From NCBI GenBank assembly GCA_030833265.1, contig JAURHO010000094.1, forward strand, positions 1-6,264: 6,264 nucleotides of DNA. The letters are read 5' to 3'. Under the pieces are notes generated by a model. It worked only from the letters and a program-made list of their open reading frames with translations, made no database searches and was not told where the DNA came from. This document shows positions 1 through 6,264 of the stretch, piece after piece (positions within the stretch are counted from its first letter, which is position 1; each line of letters begins with the position of its first letter). Made by a program: the position numbers and the translations under genes. Origin of the DNA: Crocinitomicaceae bacterium. Its GTDB lineage: Bacteria; Bacteroidota; Bacteroidia; Flavobacteriales_D; Crocinitomicaceae.

Positions 1-2761
1 TTTCAACTTGGCGCAACCCGATGACGCGCCAGTTTTTAACCAAGATCCATTGTTTGTAAGCTGTGCAGGGCAAGCCTATGAATACAACGCAGCTGTAAAT
101 GATGCCAATCAAGATTCCCTAGTTTTTGAGTTTGGTGTGCCTTATGATTATTTCCCTACAGGGGCCTACAATCCACCTTCTAATCCTGCAGCCATTCCTT
201 TTGAGCCTGGGTTTAGTGCAAATAGCCCAACACCCGGGCCCAGTGTTAATGCCAACAACATAGCTGCTGCACTTGATCCATCTAGCGGAAAACTAACATT
301 CACTTCTTTTACCATCGGTAATTATGTTGTTAAAATGCTAGTAAAAGCCTACCGCGGATCCGTCCTTATTTCACAAACAGAACGCGAAATGCAGTTGGTG
401 CTTCAACCATGCAGTTCCACAAATAACCCACCAATTTTAGCGGCCCCTTTTAACGGTGGGACTTCCTACGAACTGACAGTCAATGCTGGCGACCTCGTCA
501 ACTTTAACATCGATGTTTCAGATAACGATCTTCAGGCAAATGGCACCCAACAACTGATTACACTGGAAGGCAGTTTGCCTTGTACAACAGGTCCGTGTCC
601 GAGCCTTTCTTCGGCGCTACCATTGAGCGGTCTGGCCAATATTCAAACCCAATTTACTTGGCAAACAACTTGTGATCACCTACTAGATAGCCAAGGTCAG
701 GCGCTCGTATCTAAAAGTTATCATTTTGTCTTTAAGGCCACAGACGATGTTTGTCCTGTTCCGCAAGTAAGCTTTACGACCATTACCATACATGTCTTGA
801 ATCCTGGCATTCTTGCCGCTCCGCAAATCAGCTGCATTCAAACTGCCAATAACAATGATCTCAATATCTTTTGGCAGGGCCTGAATCCGGCATCTGCTAG
901 CACGTTTGCTGCCTACCAAATTTATTCCGTTCAGAACGGGTTACTCGCCAACATTCCAACGATCAATACCACAAGTTTAACGGTGCCTGCCATTAACGCA
1001 AGCCATGACTTCTATTTGGCTGTTGCTTCAGGTTGTGCCGGTGCCTATTTAGATTATTCTGATACCGTCAAAAATATTTTACTGACACTCACCAACCCTA
1101 ATGACGGAACCGCTGTCTTGAATTGGAACAAACCCAAAAACCCAGCAGCGAGTTCCTATAACGCTTATTATTATATCTACCGGGAATACCCTACTAACTT
1201 CTTTAACTTTATTGATAGCGTCCCTTATAACCAAACGAGCTACGTTGATACCATTGATATTTGCCATGCCTTTTTGCGCTACCGCGTCAATCTAAAAACC
1301 ACTTCTTGCAATTTCAATTCGAACAGACCAGGTGACAACCTTACCGACATGATGACACCCTTCATTCCAGTCATTTCAAACGTTGGTTTTGATACGAGTT
1401 CGCAACAAATGCAAATTCAATGGAATACAAATGCAGCACCAGATACTTATGGCTATGTCGTCTACACCTATGATGCCAACGGATTTCTAGTAGAGCTAGA
1501 TACACTTTACGGCCAAAACAATACGACTTACCTTTACAACGTTGCTGGATCTGGGCCATATAGCTACACGGTTGCCGCTTTTGACTCTTGCTTAACTACA
1601 ACAATTCCTGCGACCTTTCAAACTTCAGCTAAAGCAAACTTGCACACCTCTATTTTAGCAAATTACCAGCTCGATATGTGTCCTCAGACTGCTCAACTGA
1701 ATTGGTCTCAATATTTGGGTTCGGCAGTCAACTCATACGAAATATGGAGCAAGCACAACAACCAATGGAGCTTATTAACAACAAGTACGGATACCTTTGC
1801 TACCGTTCAGTTAATCAAAAATGAAAGTTATTGTTTGTATGTCAAAGCCAATCTGCAAACGGGATTTAGTGCTTTTTCAAATCCATTGTGTTTTACCATG
1901 CCACAACCCGGAGCTCCAAGTTTCCATTATTTCAGCGTAGCAACGGTGCACCAAAAAGACATCGAACTACGGGCTTGGGTCGACCAAAGTGTAGGTGTTA
2001 CTGAAATGAGCTTTGAAAGAAAAGATACCAACGGGGTTTTTCAAGTACTTGGTAATGCTCCTGTAAACGCAAATCTTGCGGTTTTTCTTGATGATGATGT
2101 AGATACTAAATGGGGGCCATGGACCTATCGCTGCAGTTATTTAGACAGTTGCGGCAACCCAGGTTCGTATGCCAATGAAAACACAACCATTTTTGTGAGC
2201 GGAACAGCTGATCAGTACAACATGATCAATAGTTTAAGTTGGAGCCCATATACCCAATTTATTGGTGGGATTCAAAATTATCAAGCTTATCGCAACGCCT
2301 ATGGAACTTGGGAACAAATACCTTTTCAAATCATGCCTGACGGGACTTACCAACTTCAAGACGACGTCTCGTCCTTGCGCAATAAAGGTGAAGTTTGCTA
2401 TCAAATCATGGCGCTTGAAAATATAAATCAGTTTGGTTTTACAGACAGTAGTTTTTCCAACGAATTGTGCTTGAAATACGAGCCACTCATGTTTGTTCCC
2501 AATGCGTTTACCCCCGATGGTCTGAACCCCATATTCTTGCCTGTTGTTCAGAACGTCGATCCGGAAAAATACACCTTTAGTATTATTGATCGTTGGGGTC
2601 AGGTTGTTTTTGAAACCAATGATCCGGCACAAGGCTGGGATGGCATCATTCAAAAAACGGGCTTGCCCGCCACCAATGACATTTTTCAATACCGCATTGA
2701 ATTGATCATTAATAAAACTGATTCCCTCGTGAAGCAGGGTTACGTGACACTTATCCGATGA
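1..2761 (+). CDS. Large secreted multidomain adhesin-like protein with T9SS type B (CHU_C / gliding motility-associated) C-terminal domain; 5' partial
   Basis: The frame is open from base 2, and the TTG at position 8 is not a credible start, so the true start and any signal peptide lie upstream. Numbering residues from that TTG, 917 are visible. Residues about 10-135 and 138-265 form two beta-rich, cadherin/PKD-like modules; the second opens with NNPP and has a DVSDND acidic motif. From about 268 to 828 there are some six fibronectin type III-like modules of 90-100 residues, with recurring strands such as YYYIYREYP, YVVYTYD, SYEIWSK and NYQAYRN. Residues about 829-917 match the type B sorting domain: FVPNAFTPDG, then IIDRWGQVVFE, GWDG and a final GYVTLIR. 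Composition is rich in Asn, Thr, Ser and Ala, poor in Lys, with many Cys, as in exported Bacteroidota proteins. From family knowledge, the C-terminal domain directs export through T9SS to the cell surface. The ligand and exact role are unknown. The next gene overlaps its stop codon. The family call is firm; adhesion is inference. Confidence 0.9.
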   Translation, partial: FNLAQPDDAPVFNQDPLFVSCAGQAYEYNAAVNDANQDSLVFEFGVPYDYFPTGAYNPPSNPAAIPFEPGFSANSPTPGPSVNANNIAAALDPSSGKLTFTSFTIGNYVVKMLVKAYRGSVLISQTEREMQLVLQPCSSTNNPPILAAPFNGGTSYELTVNAGDLVNFNIDVSDNDLQANGTQQLITLEGSLPCTTGPCPSLSSALPLSGLANIQTQFTWQTTCDHLLDSQGQALVSKSYHFVFKATDDVCPVPQVSFTTITIHVLNPGILAAPQISCIQTANNNDLNIFWQGLNPASASTFAAYQIYSVQNGLLANIPTINTTSLTVPAINASHDFYLAVASGCAGAYLDYSDTVKNILLTLTNPNDGTAVLNWNKPKNPAASSYNAYYYIYREYPTNFFNFIDSVPYNQTSYVDTIDICHAFLRYRVNLKTTSCNFNSNRPGDNLTDMMTPFIPVISNVGFDTSSQQMQIQWNTNAAPDTYGYVVYTYDANGFLVELDTLYGQNNTTYLYNVAGSGPYSYTVAAFDSCLTTTIPATFQTSAKANLHTSILANYQLDMCPQTAQLNWSQYLGSAVNSYEIWSKHNNQWSLLTTSTDTFATVQLIKNESYCLYVKANLQTGFSAFSNPLCFTMPQPGAPSFHYFSVATVHQKDIELRAWVDQSVGVTEMSFERKDTNGVFQVLGNAPVNANLAVFLDDDVDTKWGPWTYRCSYLDSCGNPGSYANENTTIFVSGTADQYNMINSLSWSPYTQFIGGIQNYQAYRNAYGTWEQIPFQIMPDGTYQLQDDVSSLRNKGEVCYQIMALENINQFGFTDSSFSNELCLKYEPLMFVPNAFTPDGLNPIFLPVVQNVDPEKYTFSIIDRWGQVVFETNDPAQGWDGIIQKTGLPATNDIFQYRIELIINKTDSLVKQGYVTLIR

Positions 2762-3726
2762 GTTTAAAGCGCATATTAATCATCCAAACTGCCTTTCTTG
2801 GGGATGTCGTTTTGGCCTCACCAATCTGGGAAAACCTACATCGACAATTTCCAGATGCGCAGCTTGATGTTGTAGTCAAAAAGGGAAACGAATCTTTACT
2901 CGCCAAACACCCTTTTCTGCATCAAGTCTACACTTTTGACAAGCGTCAAAAGATTAAAAATCTTTGGAATTTAGGTAGGCAATTGAGACAACAGCGCTAT
3001 GACCTCGTGATTAATTTACAGCGTTTTGCAAGCTCAGGCCTGCTTACTTTTTTGGCTCGAGCGAAAGAAAGCCGCGGATTTCAAAAAAATCCATTGTCGT
3101 TTTTATTTAGAAAGCAGTACAAACATGAAATGAAGCCAAATTGGCACGAGGTGGATCGCAATTTACAGCTCATCGCAGATTTGGTAGCCTCACCTACCCG
3201 CAGGCCACAATTATACCCAAATCAAGAAGACCTTGCTAAAATTCTGCCCTACCAAGAAGCTCCTTACTACTGTCTGGCACCCACGAGCGTTTGGTTTACA
3301 AAGCAAGCTCCTCAAAGAATTTGGCTCGATCTGATTGCGCAACTCGCAAATCCCAACGTCAATATTTACTTACTAGGGGCACCCGCTGATCATGCCTATT
3401 TGGAAGCAATGCGACAGGCTATACCTGAAGTGAAGGTTGAAAATTTAGCAGGTCAATTAACCCTCCTGCAATCGGCTGCACTCATGGCTAAAGCGCAACG
3501 AAATTTTGTCAATGATTCCGGACCCTTACACTTGGCATCTGCTACTAATGCACCCGTTAGCGCCTTCTTTTGTTCAACCGTACCTGAATTTGGTTTTGGG
3601 CCGCTCTCCGATGATTCCAAAATTATCGAGGTAAGCAACTTAGCATGCCGCCCTTGTGGTTTACACGGTCATAAAAGTTGCCCGAAAGGTCATTTTCAAT
3701 GTGGAGAAGCACTGCAGCTCCATTAA
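2758..3726 (+). CDS. Glycosyltransferase family 9 protein (ADP-heptose:LPS heptosyltransferase-like)
   Basis: This 322-residue cytoplasmic GT-B enzyme resembles WaaC/WaaF, which move heptose from ADP-heptose to the LPS inner core. The sugar and acceptor here are not shown by the sequence. Visible family marks: an N-terminal strand and loop RILIIQTAFLGDVVLASP (Asp16, catalytic-base position); APTSVWFTKQAP (about 174-185, Lys182 at the phosphate-binding position); LGAPADHAY (206-214); NLAGQLTLLQSAALMAKA (229-246); and the donor-binding motif NDSGPLHLASATNAP (252-266, Asp253 and His258). Near the end is a Cys-rich stretch, CRPCGLHGHKSCPKGHFQC (297-315), seen in WaaF-like relatives. The protein stops only seven residues after this, slightly shorter than most relatives. 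The ATG at 2758 is supported by the standard N-terminus and the 4-base overlap with the upstream stop; no Shine-Dalgarno site sits at proper spacing. Its stop codon overlaps that of the convergent dihydroorotase gene. The family is secure; the heptose specificity is only likely. Confidence 0.92.
   Translation: MSLKRILIIQTAFLGDVVLASPIWENLHRQFPDAQLDVVVKKGNESLLAKHPFLHQVYTFDKRQKIKNLWNLGRQLRQQRYDLVINLQRFASSGLLTFLARAKESRGFQKNPLSFLFRKQYKHEMKPNWHEVDRNLQLIADLVASPTRRPQLYPNQEDLAKILPYQEAPYYCLAPTSVWFTKQAPQRIWLDLIAQLANPNVNIYLLGAPADHAYLEAMRQAIPEVKVENLAGQLTLLQSAALMAKAQRNFVNDSGPLHLASATNAPVSAFFCSTVPEFGFGPLSDDSKIIEVSNLACRPCGLHGHKSCPKGHFQCGEALQLH
3723..3726. other. Overlapping stop codons of convergent genes (TTAA)
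   Basis: The glycosyltransferase stop TAA occupies 3724-3726 on the plus strand and the dihydroorotase stop TAA occupies 3725-3723 on the minus strand, so both are supplied by one palindromic TTAA. There is no intergenic space. Any terminator for either transcript must therefore lie inside the opposing gene, and I see no strong GC-rich hairpin with a T tract on either side. Confidence 0.9.
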
Positions 3727-5066
3727 ATCAAAACTTGCGCGCCCCTTACGGCTTCAGTAATTTTTCCGTCCTGGAAGGCAAGCTGACCATTTACAAAAGT
3801 CATGTCTACCGATGCGCTAAAAGTGTGTCCTTCAAAAACAGACCATCCACATTTAGAGAATAAGTTCTCTTTTTTGACAAGATGCGGCTTGTTGAGGTCA
3901 GCAATAACTAAATCAGCATAATACCCTTCTTTAATAAAGCCTCGCTTTTGAATTCCGTAAAAAAGCGCTGGGTTTTCAGCTGATTTTTCTACTATTTTCT
4001 CGAGGCTTAAAAAGCCAGTTTCGTGGAGCGAAAGCAGCATGGGAAGTAAGTGCTGCAGCGTTGGACCTCCAGACTTTGACTGCATGTAGACTTGTTGTTT
4101 CTCTTCAAGTGTATGCGGTGAATGATCGGTCGTGATAAAATCAATATGGTTCTCATTTAAGGCCCGGAGTAAGCCCATCCGATCTGCCTTTCCTTTTATA
4201 GAAGGATTATATTTAATGAGCGGGCCGTATTTTTGGTAATCTTCTGAAGAAAAATAAAGGTGTGGGATACTAACCTCACAAGTTTGTTTTTTCTGCAGTA
4301 AAGGAAGCGCTTTATCAAAAAGCAGTGCCTCTTTGTAGGTCGTTAAGTGTAAAATATGGAGGCGGGCATCGTATTTTTTTGCCAACTCCAAAGCGCGTTT
4401 CGTGGCTACCAAACAAGCTTCTTCAGATCGGATTAGTGCATGTGCTTCAAAGGGAATATTTTGACCGTATTTCTCTTGAAATGCTTTTTCATTTTGCTCA
4501 ATGAGCGCTGAATCTTCGCTGTGCAAAGCCACAATGCGGTCTGTCTGTGAAAAAACGGCTTCTAGGGCTTCCGGATGATCTGCTAAAAGATGTCCACTAC
4601 CTGAAAAATACAAACCGTCGTCGGTGAGTGCTACAAAGTCAGTGTCTGTTAAATCAAAATTCGCTAGCTCTTGGCAATTTGCTGCAGAAATCCCTAAGAA
4701 CACCCCATAATTACAACGCGCATTTTGCTTGGCCAATGCCAATTTTTCTTGAACCAAAGTTGGCGAAAGTGTAGCCGGCTCTGTATTCGGCATATCAAAC
4801 ACGGTGGTTACCCCTCCTGCTATAGCGGCCGCGCTTTCTGTGAGCCAAGTGGCTTTGTAACTGAGCCCTGGTTCTCGAAAATGAACATGTGTGTCAATTA
4901 AACCAGGAAAAATATGTTTTCCAGTGGCATCAATTACCTGTTCGTTCAGATTTACCGAGAGTCGCTCACCAATTTCCGCAAAGACGCCATTGGTGATTCG
5001 GATATCTCGTTTGAGGACCGCTTTCGAACTGACAAGCCAGCCATTTTTGATTAAATAAGTACCCAT
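3723..5066 (-). CDS. pyrC: Dihydroorotase (class I type)
   Basis: The product is a 447-residue zinc amidohydrolase that cyclises carbamoyl-aspartate to dihydroorotate, the third step of de novo pyrimidine synthesis, in the cytoplasm. All expected active-site elements are visible: DTHVHFREPG with metal ligands His60 and His62 and substrate Arg64; DMPNT with substrate Asn94; LTDDG (Asp149/Asp150) as the bridging Asp of the class without a carboxylated lysine; LHSED (His182); LHILHLTT (His237/His240); and ITTDHSPHTLEEK with catalytic Asp314. The segment SGGPTLQHLLPMLL and the tail CGWSVFEGHTF are characteristic of the Bacteroidota form. Because every ligand is present, it is expected to be active and not a degenerate non-catalytic paralogue. 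The start at 5066 gives the usual beta-strand opening (MGTYLIKNG). It lies 11 bases after the isocitrate dehydrogenase stop with no room for its own promoter, so it is probably cotranscribed with that gene. Its own stop overlaps the glycosyltransferase stop on the other strand. Confidence 0.95.
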   Translation of the reverse strand: MGTYLIKNGWLVSSKAVLKRDIRITNGVFAEIGERLSVNLNEQVIDATGKHIFPGLIDTHVHFREPGLSYKATWLTESAAAIAGGVTTVFDMPNTEPATLSPTLVQEKLALAKQNARCNYGVFLGISAANCQELANFDLTDTDFVALTDDGLYFSGSGHLLADHPEALEAVFSQTDRIVALHSEDSALIEQNEKAFQEKYGQNIPFEAHALIRSEEACLVATKRALELAKKYDARLHILHLTTYKEALLFDKALPLLQKKQTCEVSIPHLYFSSEDYQKYGPLIKYNPSIKGKADRMGLLRALNENHIDFITTDHSPHTLEEKQQVYMQSKSGGPTLQHLLPMLLSLHETGFLSLEKIVEKSAENPALFYGIQKRGFIKEGYYADLVIADLNKPHLVKKENLFSKCGWSVFEGHTFSASVDMTFVNGQLAFQDGKITEAVRGAQVLI

Positions 5067-5077
5067 TTTTTAATAGA
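5067..5077 (-). promoter_or_regulatory. icd-pyrC intergenic spacer with A-rich translation initiation region
   Basis: This 11-base gap is the only non-coding DNA in the window. Read on the minus strand it runs from just after the icd stop to the pyrC ATG and ends in a run of A residues directly before the start (TTAAAAAATG). There is no purine-rich Shine-Dalgarno motif, which fits Bacteroidota, where A-rich upstream sequence commonly replaces it. The gap is too short for a promoter or terminator, so pyrC translation probably depends on the icd transcript. Direct observation: gap length and A run. Inference: initiation function. Confidence 0.4.
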
Positions 5078-6264
5078 TTATTGACCTTGCCCGAGAGAAT
5101 AAGCCGCTTTACCATTGAAGGCATACAAATTTTCTGTCTTGATCACATCAATTTGCAATCCTTCAGCAGCAGCAAGTAGCTCTATGATTGCTTTTTTGGA
5201 AGCTAACTCAGGAGATTTTACCATAAAACGACAGCGCCAATGGTCAGTACAAAACGTTTCGGGAAAGCCATCAGGATATACTTTGATGCCTCGGTTTGTA
5301 ATTAGAGCCAATTCAAAAGCAGTATTTCCTAGTTGGTGAAGTTGTTTGGCGAGTTCATTTACTTCTAGTCCTGTCCAGTGCACGAATAAATCAACACCTT
5401 GTAGTGTTTTCTCCTTTTGAGCTTTCCGTAGATATTTTGGCAGCTGAATTCGAGCGTCTTCTTTATAATTTACAGCTGGGAAAGCCTCTGGTCGTTTACC
5501 TAAATTCGCAATAAGCGCTTCAGTAAATTCTTTTGTGTTTACTCGACGTGTACTTACTCCTTCTTTGTAAATGTCAAAGGTATGTACACCTTGTTCAATT
5601 GTTTTTAACCAAGCATTTTGAATTTTTTCAGCGATAGCCGTTTGGCCTATATGAATCAGCATTTGTACGGCACCAAGCAAAAGTCCTGACGGATTGGCTA
5701 TCCCCTGCCCTGCTATCATTGGAGCTGAACCACGAATCGCCTCGAACATCGCGCATTCTTCACCAATATTTGCCGAACCTGCCAATCCAACTGAACCTGC
5801 AATTTCAGCAGCTATATCTGAGATGATATCACCATAGAGATTTAGTGTCACGATTACTTCGAAATCCTGGGGTGCGTTGGCCAATTTAGCGGCACCAATA
5901 TCAATAATCCAGTGGTCATTTTCAATATCCGGGTATTCTGCAGCAATTTCATTGAATACTTCACGAAACAAACCATCAGTTTGCTTCATGATGTTGTCTT
6001 TGGTGAAGCAGGTTACCTTTTTTCTACCGTAAAGCTTGGCATATTCAAAAGCATAACGGATGATTTTTTCACATCCTGGCCTGCTAATTAATTTGAGACA
6101 TTGAACTACTTCATCTGTTTGCTGATGCTCAATACCAGCGTAAAGGTCTTCTTCATTTTCGCGAATTATCACAAGATCCATTTTAGGATGTTTTGTTGCT
6201 ACATAAGGATGCAGGCTAAAACACGGTCGAATATTTGCAAAAAGACCTAGGAATTTACGAGTAG
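5078..6264 (-). CDS. icd: Isocitrate dehydrogenase, NADP-type, Thermus-like with C-terminal extension; 5' partial
   Basis: This enzyme oxidises isocitrate to 2-oxoglutarate and CO2 in the TCA cycle. The ATG at 6181 is internal: the frame continues 27 codons to the window edge and encodes TRKFLGLFANIRPC and HPYVATKHPK, both family sequence. About 90 N-terminal residues are probably missing. Counting from the Met at 6181, RENEEDLYAGIEH (7-19) carries the substrate Arg and catalytic Tyr14. CFTKDNIMKQTDG (58-70) is the conserved Lys-bearing strand. NLYGDIISDIAAEIAGSVGL (114-133) fits the isocitrate/isopropylmalate dehydrogenase signature, with Mg-binding Asp118 and Asp122. GSAPMIAGQGIANPSG (151-166) is the cofactor loop. 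From GVDLFV (262) onward is the roughly 105-residue C-terminal extension of the Thermus-type enzyme, including ITNRGIKVYPDGFPET, DHWRCRF and the terminal SLGQGQ. Residue 150 is Arg where the family almost always has His (HGSAP). NADP preference is inferred from relatives. Isopropylmalate dehydrogenase is excluded by the extension. The pyrC gene follows 11 bases downstream. Confidence 0.93.
   Translation of the reverse strand, partial: TRKFLGLFANIRPCFSLHPYVATKHPKMDLVIIRENEEDLYAGIEHQQTDEVVQCLKLISRPGCEKIIRYAFEYAKLYGRKKVTCFTKDNIMKQTDGLFREVFNEIAAEYPDIENDHWIIDIGAAKLANAPQDFEVIVTLNLYGDIISDIAAEIAGSVGLAGSANIGEECAMFEAIRGSAPMIAGQGIANPSGLLLGAVQMLIHIGQTAIAEKIQNAWLKTIEQGVHTFDIYKEGVSTRRVNTKEFTEALIANLGKRPEAFPAVNYKEDARIQLPKYLRKAQKEKTLQGVDLFVHWTGLEVNELAKQLHQLGNTAFELALITNRGIKVYPDGFPETFCTDHWRCRFMVKSPELASKKAIIELLAAAEGLQIDVIKTENLYAFNGKAAYSLGQGQ

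Noticed and set aside
8..10. TTG as the start codon of the secreted protein
   Set aside because: The frame is open upstream to the window edge, no signal peptide follows the TTG, and the sequence begins in the middle of a beta-rich module, so the gene is cut by the window edge.
229..247. Palindrome-rich stretch around CCCGGGCCC flanked by AACAC/GTGTT
   Set aside because: It sits within coding sequence for a Pro-rich stretch (SPTPGPS), which explains the base pattern; nothing suggests a regulatory site.
2234..2689. Antisense open frame of about 151 codons inside the secreted-protein gene
   Set aside because: It lies wholly opposite a well-supported coding region, shows no recognisable domain, and its length is expected by chance opposite such coding sequence.
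3746..3765. Possible terminator after the glycosyltransferase: TTAC/GTAA stem followed by five T
   Set aside because: The stem is only four mostly A-T pairs and lies inside dihydroorotase coding sequence; it is too weak to call an intrinsic terminator.
3678..3863. Plus-strand open frame spanning the convergent junction
   Set aside because: It overlaps the ends of both the glycosyltransferase and dihydroorotase genes in a different frame, and its product resembles no family I know.
6179..6181. ATG as the start codon of isocitrate dehydrogenase
   Set aside because: The 27 in-frame codons upstream encode conserved family sequence (LFANIRPC, VATKHP), so this Met is internal.

Overview
The window looks like ordinary chromosome from a member of the Bacteroidota, most likely order Flavobacteriales. 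The closest style I recognise is Crocinitomicaceae-like, but that finer placement is inference. The evidence is a very large secreted protein ending in a gliding-motility / type IX secretion (T9SS type B, CHU_C-type) C-terminal domain, a dihydroorotase of the form typical of Bacteroidota, a Thermus-type isocitrate dehydrogenase with the C-terminal extension found in this phylum, moderately AT-rich DNA, and translation starts without Shine-Dalgarno sequences.

Layout: bases 1-2761 (+) hold the 3' part of a multidomain adhesin-like T9SS cargo gene whose start lies left of the window. Its stop codon overlaps the start of a family 9 glycosyltransferase gene (2758-3726, +) in an ATGA arrangement, so the two form one translationally coupled unit. 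From the other side, on the minus strand, an isocitrate dehydrogenase gene (5078-6264, start beyond the right edge) is followed after 11 bases by a dihydroorotase gene (3723-5066). The two units converge and meet with no spacer: the glycosyltransferase and dihydroorotase stop codons share the palindrome TTAA at 3723-3726.

Function: the plus-strand pair concerns the cell surface (an exported, outer-membrane-attached protein and an LPS-type sugar transferase). The minus-strand pair is core metabolism (2-oxoglutarate/NADPH production and the third step of de novo pyrimidine synthesis). Coding density is essentially 100 percent. I see no RNA genes, mobile elements, CRISPR arrays, clear promoters or convincing terminators, and no gene-free stretch longer than 11 bases. 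I found no clearly new biological system. The points most worth a second look are an Arg in place of a normally conserved His in the isocitrate dehydrogenase cofactor loop, the coupling of a T9SS cargo gene to a glycosyltransferase, and the zero-spacer convergent junction.
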